This document shows, in pieces, positions 17,766 through 26,648 of a stretch of 64,000 bases of DNA. The DNA lies in the NCBI GenBank assembly GCA_965203865.1, contig OZ241916.1, positions 1,550,001-1,614,000 of the forward strand. The letters are read 5' to 3'. Made by a program: the position numbers and the translations under genes. Source of the DNA: G965200765 sp965203865. Lineage in GTDB: Bacteria; Pseudomonadota; Gammaproteobacteria; Arenicellales; JAJDZL01. The notes beneath the pieces are model-generated. The model made no database searches. It was not told the origin of the DNA and saw only the letters and a program-made list of their open reading frames with translations. How positions within the stretch are numbered: the stretch's first letter is position 1; every line of letters starts with the position of its first letter.

Positions 17766-18383
17766 TCATTCCACTGTGCTATCACCTGACTTTTTCCCGT
17801 CAATGCCCGCTGTTTCATCGTTCAGAATTTCCTGCCGCACAAATTCGATATTGTGGATATTTTCAAACGGCTCAATTGCCTCTAACTCCGGCAACTCATC
17901 AAGCGATTCCAGATTAAAGTACTCCAGGAACTTTTTTGTAGTTCCGAACAAGGCAGGACGGCCTGGCACCTGTTTATGCCCGGTCTGTCGAATCCATTCG
18001 TGACTTAGCAAAGTTCGCATAATTTCAGATGAAACGGAAACGCCCCGAATATTTTCGATATCCCCTCTTGATACTGGTTGCCTATAGGCGATGATTGCAA
18101 GAATTTCCATGAGTGCTCTCGAGTATTTTCGCGGTCGAACCTCCGACAGTTTCTGAATCCATCCGGCATACTGCTCCTTCGACTGATATCGGTATCCGTT
18201 TTCAATCTTCTTTAACTCAATGCCTCTCCCGTCGCACTCTCGCTGCAACTCAAGCAATGCCCGTTGAACGTCCAATTCGTTTGGACGCTCTTCCTCGTCA
18301 AACACATTTCGAATTTGATTCACAGTAATCGGCAACTCGGAGGTCAGTACCAATGCTTCAATTATGTTTTGCAATTCTTTCAA
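17766..18383 (-). CDS. scpB: Segregation and condensation protein B
   Basis: ScpB forms the SMC-ScpAB condensin complex together with ScpA. The 205-residue protein has the expected two winged-helix domains; RKYSRALMEILAIIAYRQPVS (written in part: ALMEILAIIAYRQPV) followed by DIENIRGV is the strongest family signature. It lies directly after scpA (15-base gap) and before rluB. The presence of scpAB implies that the chromosome is organised by an SMC protein rather than MukBEF, although smc itself is not in the window. Confidence 0.95.
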   Translation of the reverse strand: MKELQNIIEALVLTSELPITVNQIRNVFDEEERPNELDVQRALLELQRECDGRGIELKKIENGYRYQSKEQYAGWIQKLSEVRPRKYSRALMEILAIIAYRQPVSRGDIENIRGVSVSSEIMRTLLSHEWIRQTGHKQVPGRPALFGTTKKFLEYFNLESLDELPELEAIEPFENIHNIEFVRQEILNDETAGIDGKKSGDSTVE

Positions 18384-18398
18384 CGAAATACCTGCCTG

Positions 18399-19184
18399 CT
18401 ATCTTAGTTGAATGTGTATCGGTGCCTCGGGATTAGCCTGTATCGCATTCACTACGTCTGAGTTGATCAGTTCCAGCGTGGCAAGAAATGCCACTACTAC
18501 TCCGGCTACGCCTTCTTTTTGATCATACAATTCGTTGAATTCCAAATGATCTCTCTTTCGAAGCTTGTCCAGTATCAAATTCACCCGGTCCTTTACAGAA
18601 TATTGTTCCCGACCAACCAATAACGCGTTATCCTGTGTTGCAAGCCTGGTAACTTCGGTAAACATGACAACTAATTCTTCAAGGTCAATATGCGGTAGCT
18701 CAGAGACAGCTTCTTGAATACCACTGTCAATACTCGCAACAAAAATTTCTCGACCTACCCTGGGTCGCAAATTTAAACTTTCTGCGGCAATCTTGAATTG
18801 CTCATATTCTTGCAAACGCCGTGCAAGTTCAGCTCTGGGGTCAACATCTTCATCCTCTTCATCTTCGCTCTGTCTTGGCGGCAAAAGCATACGAGATTTT
18901 ATGTGAGCAAGTGTCGCTGCCATGGCCAGATATTCACCCGCCAAATCCATGTGTATTTTCTTCATCATATTGATATACAACGAATACTGCGTTGCGATTT
19001 CTGCAACAGGCAAATCCAGAATATTAAATTTATTTTTACGAATAAAGTACAGCAACAGGTCAAGCGGCCCCTCAAAACCCTGGGTTATTACTTCCATGGC
19101 ACCAGGGGGAATATAGAGGTCCTCCGGGATTTCCCGACTCAGGGACTGAACCACTTCAGCGAATTCAATAATCTCCGCATTCAT
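18399..19184 (-). CDS. scpA: Segregation and condensation protein A
   Basis: Kleisin subunit of the SMC-ScpAB condensin, 261 residues. The signature GFEGPLDLLLYFIRKNKFNI near residue 33 is the SMC head/neck-binding N-terminal part, followed by HIKSRMLLPP. An acidic linker (EDEEDEDVDP) leads to the C-terminal winged helix. It sits 15 bases after trpS and 15 bases before scpB, an arrangement common in gammaproteobacteria that use SMC. Confidence 0.95.
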   Translation of the reverse strand: MNAEIIEFAEVVQSLSREIPEDLYIPPGAMEVITQGFEGPLDLLLYFIRKNKFNILDLPVAEIATQYSLYINMMKKIHMDLAGEYLAMAATLAHIKSRMLLPPRQSEDEEDEDVDPRAELARRLQEYEQFKIAAESLNLRPRVGREIFVASIDSGIQEAVSELPHIDLEELVVMFTEVTRLATQDNALLVGREQYSVKDRVNLILDKLRKRDHLEFNELYDQKEGVAGVVVAFLATLELINSDVVNAIQANPEAPIHIQLR

Positions 19185-19199
19185 TTGATTTTTTCGAAT

Positions 19200-20423
19200 T
19201 TAACGATATCCACCGGTTCCGACATGCCGGCGAACGATGTCCATAGTTTCCTCAGCAACGATGCCCGCTCTCTCACATCCGTCAAAAATGACTTTTTTCA
19301 GGTATTCTGGATCATCAATATAGGGTTGAGCTCTTGCTGCATGCTCGTCTTGCTCCTTGTTCACCGCATCAATCAGCGGTTTTTTACAATCAGTACAGCC
19401 AATTGAAGCGGTTCTACATCCTTCACTTGCCCATTTTTTAACTTCCTCATCCGAATAGACCTTGTGCAAGTCCCATACAGGGCACTTTTCTGGTTCGCCA
19501 GGGTCATTTAATCGAATACGAGCGGGGTCTGTGGGCATAGTATTGATGCCTTGGTAAATTCGGTCCTTGCTGTCTCGTAGAAATATCGCGTTATTGTAAG
19601 ATTTTGACATCTTCCGTCCGTCCAAGCCAGGTACTTTGGAAGCTTCTGTGAGACAGGCTTCGGGTTCCGGCAATATTTTTCGACCACCGCCTTCTACATA
19701 TCCCAGTAATCGTTCCCGTTGCCCAATTGAGAGGCTTTTTGATTCTTGCACCAGCTTGTAGACCTCCTCAAGTGCATTTTCTTCGCCTCGTTCCTTATAA
19801 GCAGTAACCAACTCCCGATAGCGTTCAGCTGTACCGCGACCCAGCCTCTCTATGGCAGACTCTGCCTTTTCCTCGTAATTCCCGTCTCTGCCGAATATGT
19901 AGTTGAATCGCCTGGCAATTTCTCTCGTCAATTCTATGTGGGGAACCTGGTCTTCTCCAACGGGAACGAGAGCGGCGCGGTACATCAGAATGTCAGCACC
20001 TTGCAACAATGGATAGCCAAGGAATCCGTGGGTAGAAAGATCTCTATCAGAAAGTCGTTCCTGCTGGTCCTTGAAACTGGGCACGCGCTCCAACCATCCA
20101 AGCGGGGCAATCATTGACAAGAGCAGATACAGCTCTGCATGCTCTGGCACGCGAGATTGTACAAAAATGGTTGCCAGTTCCGGATCTACTCCAGAAGCAA
20201 GCCAGTCAACTATCATTTCCGAAACATTGCTTGTCATTTCCTTGCTGTTTGCCGAATCGTATTCGGTGGTCAATGCATGCCAATCGGCAACAAAAAAGTA
20301 GCACTCGTGTTCGTGCTGAAGTTGCACCCAAGGCTTGATCACTCCGTGATAGTGGCCCAAATGGAGCCTCCCAGTCGGTCTCATTCCTGACACCACGCGG
20401 CTTGAAATTTCAGTTAGCGACAT
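19200..20423 (-). CDS. trpS: Tryptophanyl-tRNA synthetase, long form
   Basis: Class I aminoacyl-tRNA synthetase that charges tRNA-Trp. The HIGH-type motif is GRLHLGH in PTGRLHLGHYHG and the KMSKS motif is intact in GLDGRKMSKSYNN. At 407 residues it is about 70 longer than E. coli TrpS. The extra material is a charged helical insertion, rich in Glu, Lys and Arg, between the Rossmann core and the KMSKS loop (around residues 160-240), known from Pseudomonas-type long enzymes. It follows folK by 5 bases and precedes scpA by 15. Confidence 0.96.
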   Translation of the reverse strand: MSLTEISSRVVSGMRPTGRLHLGHYHGVIKPWVQLQHEHECYFFVADWHALTTEYDSANSKEMTSNVSEMIVDWLASGVDPELATIFVQSRVPEHAELYLLLSMIAPLGWLERVPSFKDQQERLSDRDLSTHGFLGYPLLQGADILMYRAALVPVGEDQVPHIELTREIARRFNYIFGRDGNYEEKAESAIERLGRGTAERYRELVTAYKERGEENALEEVYKLVQESKSLSIGQRERLLGYVEGGGRKILPEPEACLTEASKVPGLDGRKMSKSYNNAIFLRDSKDRIYQGINTMPTDPARIRLNDPGEPEKCPVWDLHKVYSDEEVKKWASEGCRTASIGCTDCKKPLIDAVNKEQDEHAARAQPYIDDPEYLKKVIFDGCERAGIVAEETMDIVRRHVGTGGYR

Positions 20424-20428
20424 AAGTA

Positions 20429-20926
20429 TTAACCCTTTCCTATTCTAATTACTTTTTGATTCAGACACCTTGAAAGCAACCGGGAGACACATCCATGTCC
20501 TGGGATTTGCAAACTACGGTCAATTTCCACGAGCGGTTCCAGCACAAATCTGCGTTCATGCATCCGGGGATGTGGAAGCTCTAAATCTGGTTCAGACATT
20601 TCAACCTTATCATACATCAACAAATCCAAATCAATTTCACGCGGATAATTTCGCGGCTTGTTTCGTATTCGTCCCATATCAGTTTCGATATTCATCAAGA
20701 CACGCAAAGTTTGCAATGGATTCAAAGTGGTTTTTACTTTGCATACAGCGTTCACATAGTCAGGCTGTTCAATCCCTCCAACGGGTGCTGAAACATATAA
20801 AGACGATTGAGCTTCAACTTCAATCTGCCCAGCGGATTCTATAGCATCAATCGCATGCAACACCTGAATCTCAGGATTGTTCAAATTGCTCCCAATTCCA
20901 ATAAATGCAGATGCTTGTTTGGACAA
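20429..20926 (-). CDS. folK: 2-amino-4-hydroxy-6-hydroxymethyldihydropteridine pyrophosphokinase
   Basis: Folate pathway enzyme that transfers pyrophosphate from ATP to 6-hydroxymethyl-dihydropterin. The 165-residue protein starts with FIGIGSNLNNP and carries the HPPK signature RNKPRNYPREIDLDLLMYD, with PHPRMHERRFVLEPL downstream. It lies between pcnB and trpS on the same strand with gaps of 24 and 5 bases, so it belongs to the pcnB-folK-trpS-scpAB-rluB operon. Confidence 0.95.
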   Translation of the reverse strand: MSKQASAFIGIGSNLNNPEIQVLHAIDAIESAGQIEVEAQSSLYVSAPVGGIEQPDYVNAVCKVKTTLNPLQTLRVLMNIETDMGRIRNKPRNYPREIDLDLLMYDKVEMSEPDLELPHPRMHERRFVLEPLVEIDRSLQIPGHGCVSRLLSRCLNQKVIRIGKG

Positions 20927-20950
20927 TTTTATTTTGAACCGTGAAATAAG

Positions 20951-22201
20951 TTAAGCAAATCTTCTTTTCAGACCGTGCGATTTTGCATGTCCACGCCTTC
21001 GCTCCCAATGATTTGCAAGTTTGATGTCTACTTCTCCAACCTGTGCACGCAGTTGAAAAAGACGAAGTGCGGCTCGAAAGTTTCGGTGATAAATCATGTT
21101 ACTGGACGCAGGATGCTCATATTCCAGTCTGTGTTGCATCCCCCATATTTCTATAATTTTTCTCCTGCTGTTAGAAGGTATAAAGATTCTCTGCAATTGT
21201 CTGTGAAGAACTCGGTCTTCAATACTCCCCCCTCTTCTGCGAAACTTGGGTTGCTTCTTTTTGTTTGCTGGAACTTGATTGAAATTTTTCAAAGCAGGCC
21301 ACAGTACGGCTGCGAAAGTGTACGCCATACTCAGGTACTCGCCATTCTTCAATCTCCGGTCCGTATCTTCAAACAGCAAATCAAGAAATTGCTCGTAATT
21401 GAATTCAACACCGCTGAACAACTTGTCAGAATACACTGGAAACAGTCTGGCAAATAGTCCGTAACGAAGACTCAAGTTGTAAAAATCCAGGGCATATCCG
21501 TGAAACAATGATTTTTTCAACTCATCCGAAAGCCGCGCCCGTGGAACTTCCTCAAGAAGGCTTGAACACGGTGCTATGCTTTTACCAGTATTTGCTTCCA
21601 GCTCAAACCCAATCGATGAAACAAATCTTATGGCTCGCAGCATGCGCACCGGGTCTTCCCGATATCTTGTATTCGGATTTCCTATAACCCGGACAATCTC
21701 GTTCGTTACGTCTGCGTAGCCGTTTACATAATCAAGTATTGCAAAATCGGACATTCTCAAGTATAGGGCGTTCATTGTAAAATCCCTTCTGAACGCATCC
21801 TGCTCAATTGACCCGTAGCTGTTATCACTTAATACTCTACCCTGCGAAGATACAACTCTCCGTCTTCCTGCCTGATTCCTTAGAGAAGGTGCTGAGCGAT
21901 AAGTGGTAACCTCTACGAATTCGTTGCCGAACTTTAGTGGAACAATTTTAAATCGTCTGCCTATAATTCTGCTGCCCGGAAACAATTCTGTGATTTGCTG
22001 CGGGGTAGCATTTGTACTTACATCAAAGTCTTTGGGGACTGCTCCGCGCAACATGTCGCGAACACAACCGCCCACGAGTTCTGCCCTGAAACCAGCAGCT
22101 AATAATTTGTTGATTGCCTCTTTGGCACCGAAACTCACGATTGACCGGTCAATTCCGTGCTGATTCGGCAATATCAATCTGGGCTTTAAATTTCTGTTCA
22201 C
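20951..22201 (-). CDS. pcnB: Poly(A) polymerase I
   Basis: Template-independent polymerase that adds A tails to RNA and promotes its decay. The nucleotidyltransferase core is seen in VGGCVRDMLRGAVPKDFDVS, with the metal-binding Asp pair in DFD. RDFTMNALYL and EDPVRMLRAIRF are family signatures. The length (416) and basic C-terminus (residues 400-416) separate it from CCA-adding enzymes, as does the neighbouring folK. It is the first gene of the minus-strand operon; the 96 bases between it and the tRNA gene should hold divergent promoters. Confidence 0.93.
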   Translation of the reverse strand: MNRNLKPRLILPNQHGIDRSIVSFGAKEAINKLLAAGFRAELVGGCVRDMLRGAVPKDFDVSTNATPQQITELFPGSRIIGRRFKIVPLKFGNEFVEVTTYRSAPSLRNQAGRRRVVSSQGRVLSDNSYGSIEQDAFRRDFTMNALYLRMSDFAILDYVNGYADVTNEIVRVIGNPNTRYREDPVRMLRAIRFVSSIGFELEANTGKSIAPCSSLLEEVPRARLSDELKKSLFHGYALDFYNLSLRYGLFARLFPVYSDKLFSGVEFNYEQFLDLLFEDTDRRLKNGEYLSMAYTFAAVLWPALKNFNQVPANKKKQPKFRRRGGSIEDRVLHRQLQRIFIPSNSRRKIIEIWGMQHRLEYEHPASSNMIYHRNFRAALRLFQLRAQVGEVDIKLANHWERRRGHAKSHGLKRRFA

Positions 22202-22297
22202 GCGACCTTTGTTCTGCCTTGCAAAACAATGCGGTTAAAATTTATTTTCATCTCTTTATGCTATTATTTGCGTATATTTTAAAAGTTAATTTTACTC

Positions 22298-22372
22298 GCT
22301 CCCTTCGTCTAGCGGTCAGGACGCCGGCCTCTCAAGCCGGTAACAGGGGTTCGATTCCCCTAGGGAGCGCCA
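22298..22372 (+). tRNA. tRNA-Glu (anticodon CTC)
   Basis: A 75-base cloverleaf with encoded CCA. The acceptor stem GCTCCCT pairs with AGGGAGC. The anticodon stem CCGGC/GCCGG encloses CTCTCAA, giving anticodon CTC for GAG codons. The T arm is GGGGT TCGATTC CCCT-like, and the discriminator G followed by CCA fits tRNA-Glu. Glutamate tRNAs usually read TTC, so this is probably a second isoacceptor. It lies 36 bases before the thioredoxin-TPR gene. Confidence 0.95.
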
Positions 22373-22408
22373 TAAAACAATCAACTACATACAAGGCCAT
22401 ATACCAAA

Positions 22409-23248
22409 GTGAATGAACTAGAGCTAAATACCGAAAATTCTACCGCGTACGACATCGTTGAAGTAACCGCAGAAAATTTTATGGAAGCGGTTGTTGAAAA
22501 GTCGAAACAGGTTCCTGTAATGATTGATTTCTGGGCACCTTGGTGCGGACCTTGCAAAAATTTGACTCCCATTCTTGAAGAACTTGCCCGAGAGCACAAC
22601 GGAGCGTTCCAACTGGCCAAGGTGAACATCGATGATGAGCAACATCTCGCAGCGCAATTTGGCGTACAAAGCGTCCCCACCGTATTCATGGTAGTCAACG
22701 GTGAAGTTGTTGACGGATTTATGGGAGCACAGCCCAAGAATACAGTGCAAGAGTTTCTGTCCAAACATGTTACACCCTCGATAATCCAAGAAGACGGGCC
22801 GCCTGCTCAGGAACAAAAACAAGGTGGCAAAGACAACTCCCTTTTGGCACTTGCAGAAAAACAACTGATGGAAGGATTGCTTGACGAGGCACAGGATACA
22901 CTCAGCAAATTTGAAGATAACAAACAGGACCCGCAATACAAATCATTAATTGCCGGCGTTGAATTGACGCGTGAATTGAAAAATTGCAAGGAAAGTGAAC
23001 AAGAACTGCGAACCATTTTGGAAAGAAATTCTAACGATAATAGTGCTCGGTACAAGTTGTCGATTCTTGAGTTTTTTCAAGGAAATATAGAGGCCGCACT
23101 AGAAGGGCTGTTGAACATTGTGAAGAATGATCGTTCATTCAATAATGATGCAGGCCGACGTGGCATGGTGTTGATATTCGATGCATTGGGCCCAAATTAT
23201 GACCTTGTAGGAAAATACAGAAATTTACTGGCTCGAACACTACACTAG
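22409..23248 (+). CDS. Thioredoxin-domain protein with TPR-like C-terminus (CnoX/YbbN family)
   Basis: A 279-residue soluble protein. The N-terminal thioredoxin domain has an intact active site WCGPCK (Cys46 and Cys49). E. coli CnoX lacks this dithiol, so this version may be redox active. The C-terminal half (about 145-279) is helical with TPR-like units, typical of CnoX/YbbN, which holds clients for GroEL and DnaK. The start is GTG at 22409; no ATG in this frame precedes the domain, and the ribosome binding site is weak. The last four bases overlap the convergent xerD gene. Confidence 0.88.
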   Translation: MNELELNTENSTAYDIVEVTAENFMEAVVEKSKQVPVMIDFWAPWCGPCKNLTPILEELAREHNGAFQLAKVNIDDEQHLAAQFGVQSVPTVFMVVNGEVVDGFMGAQPKNTVQEFLSKHVTPSIIQEDGPPAQEQKQGGKDNSLLALAEKQLMEGLLDEAQDTLSKFEDNKQDPQYKSLIAGVELTRELKNCKESEQELRTILERNSNDNSARYKLSILEFFQGNIEAALEGLLNIVKNDRSFNNDAGRRGMVLIFDALGPNYDLVGKYRNLLARTLH

Positions 23249-24159
23249 CCTCGCGGGTGGTGCATTTTCACAACGTCGGACAGTCGAGAACTTGACAAGT
23301 GAGTGTAGACTTGCGTAGTTTTTAAATCTGAATGACCAAGGAGTTGCTGAATTGTTCTAAGGTCAGCCCCGTGGTCCAGCAAATGAGTTGCAAACGAATG
23401 CCGAAGTGAGTGAGGGGACAATTCCGACTTGATTTGCGCTATCAGGGCATACTTGCGCAACAACTGCCAGAATGCCTGTCTCGTCATCTGCTTTCCTCGC
23501 GCTGTTACAAACAAATCATCGCTGATTTGCCGTTTTCTGATTAAATCCCTTGTACCGTCCAGATAGCGTTTTAACCACTCAATAGCATAATCGCCCAAAG
23601 GTACAAGTCGTTCCCGCGAACCTTTCCCTGTTAGTCTGACCCAGCCATCAGGAATATTTACCGAATTAACCTGTAAACTGACTAGTTCTGATACTCGCAA
23701 TCCTGCTCCGTACATCGTTTCCAGCATAGTACGATCGCGAATACCCAAACTTGTTGCAGTATCTGGAGCGTCCAGCAATCGCTCAACTTCACTCTCGGTT
23801 AAAGATTTTGGCAAGCTTTTACCAACAAACGGGCTGGAAATGCTGATTACGGGTGATTCAGAAATTATCGATTCTTCCACGCAGTAGCGATAAAAGCGCC
23901 GGAATGTACTGAGTTGCCTGGCTGAAGAACGTGCACTGTAGTGAACTCTATTTGCCAGATAATTCAGTATTTCGCTTCGCTCGGTAGTATCCAATGTCTT
24001 GCCCATCTGGTTCTGCCAAAGTGCCAATGCGGTCAAATCTGTACGATACGCAACCAATGTTTCCTGAGAAAGTCCCGACTCCGACCACACGGTGTCCAAA
24101 AACTCCTGTATCAGTACCTCATCGCGTTCTGATGGCTGCTGTTTTTCGACTGAAGTCAT
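23245..24159 (-). CDS. xerD: Site-specific tyrosine recombinase XerD
   Basis: Recombinase of 304 residues that, with XerC, resolves chromosome dimers at dif. The N-terminal SAM-like core-binding domain is followed by the catalytic domain with Arg in YGAGLRVSEL, Lys in LTGKGSRERLVPLG, the HxxR motif in LSPHSLRHSFATHLL, His in LLGHSDLKTTQVY, and the nucleophilic Tyr in the same segment. The C-terminal VVKMHHPRG ending matches XerD rather than XerC. Its ATG overlaps the stop of the upstream repeat protein (ATGA). A mobile integrase is unlikely, since no attachment site or phage gene is nearby. Confidence 0.93.
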   Translation of the reverse strand: MTSVEKQQPSERDEVLIQEFLDTVWSESGLSQETLVAYRTDLTALALWQNQMGKTLDTTERSEILNYLANRVHYSARSSARQLSTFRRFYRYCVEESIISESPVISISSPFVGKSLPKSLTESEVERLLDAPDTATSLGIRDRTMLETMYGAGLRVSELVSLQVNSVNIPDGWVRLTGKGSRERLVPLGDYAIEWLKRYLDGTRDLIRKRQISDDLFVTARGKQMTRQAFWQLLRKYALIAQIKSELSPHSLRHSFATHLLDHGADLRTIQQLLGHSDLKTTQVYTHLSSSRLSDVVKMHHPRG

Positions 24160-26174
24160 GATTCTGATTCAGCCGCTGCTTGCCTCAACTGACGCAAGTC
24201 TTCCAGATTGGATTCAATCAACGCTCTTCTTCTGGGGTCAAGTGTAATGTTGAGTAATTTCTGCAATAAATTCTGTGCATCGTCAATCAAACTGGCTTTG
24301 GCCAACTCCTCCGCTGCCCGAAAACGCGCGGATTGCCCCCAGTCGTCGTTGAAATCGCCTACCAGCCTTGCTGACCGCAGAAACATATCGGCTGATAAAA
24401 CTGGATTTTCCATGCTTGAGTAAGCCTCAGCTATCCAATAAAGAACTTCTCGCTTGAAATTAACATCTAGCGATAAACCATACAGAATTGTCATCAATTC
24501 AACTACAGCTTCAAATTGTTCTTTTTCCTGCAGGTCGAAAATTACCTGAATAATCTTGTCAATTGATGTCATCTCGGTGCCGGGCGGCAAACTTCTCACC
24601 AAGTCAAACATGATTTGCACACTTGATTCGCTATTGTTTGCAAGAATCGCAAGCCGCGCCTTGCGCAGAGACCAGTCAATTTCTTCCAGCTCATTTGGCA
24701 CCTCTTCTATTGCGTTTGAAATCAATGATGCGTTGACATAGTCCTGTATCAATATTGCCCGATTTGCCATGCGCAATTGCGCATCCGGAGAAGCAAAAGC
24801 AACGTCGAAATGCTTGTTTTCCAGAAACAGCAAATCAAGTATTCGATCGTATCCAGCACGCGCCAGTTCACTTGACAACGACGCAATGCTAATGCGTCGT
24901 AATTGTTCATTCAATCCGCGTACTGCAAGAAATGCATACAACGCTCTGGCAGTGACAGGCGAAAGAACCTCATACTCGCGAGCCAGTTCAATCCAAGGTT
25001 CATCTTCTCCAACAATCAGGTTAAAACTGTTTCCAACATTCTCAGCATAGGCCGCATAGGCATTCAGAAGTTGTTTTTCTGTATTGAGTTCCACTACTGG
25101 AATCTTGTTAAGGTTTTGCGCACTTGCAATCAACAATTCATTTTCGATTGCAACGACTTGCATTTCCACGTCTCCGGCAATTCGCGCAGCCAGTTCAATC
25201 ATCGCCCACAACTCCTGCTTCAAATCAGGCCTGCCTCCCAATTCAGTTTCCAGTTCTTGCCCCAAACTCATAATTTCGCTTGGCGTAGATGCACCGCTAT
25301 GCAATCTTGCCAATCGTTCCAATAGTTTCCCTTCTCCTGTCTGCAAGGCTTCAACGCGCTTGGACGCTTCGCCAAATTTACCAATACGCAGCAATACACG
25401 GGTAAAAGTGTGCTCCCAGTCCGGACTACTAGGTCGATAGTCCTTGTCGAAGCGAGTCAATGCTATGTAGGCTTCCTCATACGCTTCATCCGCCAGGTAT
25501 GAATTTATAATCAGATTTCTCCAATTTAGAACACTTTCTCTTGAATCAGCAGAGTTCCAAATCAGGTCTCGCAACCGCTTACGCGCTGAAGCAGTATTTC
25601 CAAGGTGAATTTCTGCGTTTACTGCGTAAGGCTGTATTTGAATACTATCATCCGGACTAAACTTGTATGAAGTCTCCTCAACACGGTCAATGACATGTTG
25701 CCAATTCTGAAGCTGCACTGAGGTTTCATAAAACAACAACTCCCATTCAACCCAATTTAATTCACTGCTATAGTTTGGTCTCCAATCTACAAGCAATTTG
25801 TTAGCAAGCTTGATTGCACCTGATTGAATAAGTGTTTCAATTTGCTCCAGCGAGACAATATCCGGTGCGAAGTTCTTACTGCGTTCTGAGTATTTATCAT
25901 GCTCTGGAACTGGGAAATCATCCTCAACTTCCCCAACTACCGTTGATGATGGCTCCTCTGATATGCTTTCCTGTGCTTCCTCTGGATTGACAGCGTTTTC
26001 TGCCTGAACTTCCTCAACTACCGTTGATGATGACTCTTCTGATACGCTTTCTTGTGCTTCCTCTAGTTTGATGGCATTTTCTGCCTCGACTTCTACTTCC
26101 TGTCCACTAGCAACGAATGAAATGCAAACCAGAACAGCTGCCAAGCCAGCAAGAAAAACAGTACTGCGAACCAT
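24156..26174 (-). CDS. Large exported helical-repeat (TPR-like) protein
   Basis: Function unknown. The ATG at 26174 gives 672 residues beginning with a signal peptide (MVRSTVFLAGLAAVLVCISF), so it is probably periplasmic. A TTG start at 26216 would add 14 residues before that signal and is less likely. After the signal there is an acidic, low-complexity linker containing two copies of a 27-residue repeat. Then follows a long series of about 35-residue helical pairs (for example AYEEAYIALTRFDKDYRPSS), suggesting TPR or Sel1-like repeats. It overlaps xerD by 4 bases, so the two are co-translated, although a shared function is not evident. A role in envelope assembly is possible but unsupported. 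Confidence 0.75.
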   Translation of the reverse strand: MVRSTVFLAGLAAVLVCISFVASGQEVEVEAENAIKLEEAQESVSEESSSTVVEEVQAENAVNPEEAQESISEEPSSTVVGEVEDDFPVPEHDKYSERSKNFAPDIVSLEQIETLIQSGAIKLANKLLVDWRPNYSSELNWVEWELLFYETSVQLQNWQHVIDRVEETSYKFSPDDSIQIQPYAVNAEIHLGNTASARKRLRDLIWNSADSRESVLNWRNLIINSYLADEAYEEAYIALTRFDKDYRPSSPDWEHTFTRVLLRIGKFGEASKRVEALQTGEGKLLERLARLHSGASTPSEIMSLGQELETELGGRPDLKQELWAMIELAARIAGDVEMQVVAIENELLIASAQNLNKIPVVELNTEKQLLNAYAAYAENVGNSFNLIVGEDEPWIELAREYEVLSPVTARALYAFLAVRGLNEQLRRISIASLSSELARAGYDRILDLLFLENKHFDVAFASPDAQLRMANRAILIQDYVNASLISNAIEEVPNELEEIDWSLRKARLAILANNSESSVQIMFDLVRSLPPGTEMTSIDKIIQVIFDLQEKEQFEAVVELMTILYGLSLDVNFKREVLYWIAEAYSSMENPVLSADMFLRSARLVGDFNDDWGQSARFRAAEELAKASLIDDAQNLLQKLLNITLDPRRRALIESNLEDLRQLRQAAAESES
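25934..26095 (-). repeat. Two 81-bp tandem repeats in the acidic linker
   Basis: Units 25934-26014 and 26015-26095 each begin (plus strand) with CAACTACCGTTGATGATG and encode a 27-residue unit containing ESxSEExSSTVV and AENA. They differ at several bases, so the duplication is not very recent. The region lies just after the signal peptide. Confidence 0.85.
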
Positions 26175-26300
26175 TAAATTGTCATGCTTCACTGGTGCAG
26201 TTTCTATGTAGTTCAACGAATGTAAAATCGTGCGAATCAGATTCTGGTTGCGAGCTCAGCCCAATAATTTGAAAACTTGGATAGTGAAAAACTGCCAAAA

Positions 26301-26648
26301 CTACTTTTTTATTTTTTCCTTGATTCGCGCAGATTTGCCAGTTCTTTCTCTTAAATAATAGAGTTTCGCGCGGCGCACATCTCCGCGCCGCTTTACTTCA
26401 ATACTATGAATCGTAGGGCTGTGACTTTGAAATACGCGTTCCACCCCTTCACCATAAGAAATTTTGCGTACGGTAAAAGAAGAGTTGAGGCCCCGATTTC
26501 GTTTGGCAATCACTACGCCTTCATATGCTTGCTGGCGCTCGCGTCCCCCCTCCCTAAACTTGCTGGTTACGCGTACTGTGTCCCCTGGTGCAAAATCTGG
26601 AAGCTCTCTTTTGCTTTCCGCTTCCAGAGTGTTGATTATATTCGACAT
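26301..26648 (-). CDS. rplS: 50S ribosomal protein L19
   Basis: Large-subunit protein at the interface with the 30S subunit, 115 residues. FAPGDTVRVTSKFREGGRER, SFTVRKISYGEGVERVF and RRGDVRRAKLYYLRERTGKS are diagnostic. It is the last gene of the rpsP-rimM-trmD-rplS operon; its start codon overlaps the trmD stop by one base. Confidence 0.98.
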   Translation of the reverse strand: MSNIINTLEAESKRELPDFAPGDTVRVTSKFREGGRERQQAYEGVVIAKRNRGLNSSFTVRKISYGEGVERVFQSHSPTIHSIEVKRRGDVRRAKLYYLRERTGKSARIKEKIKK

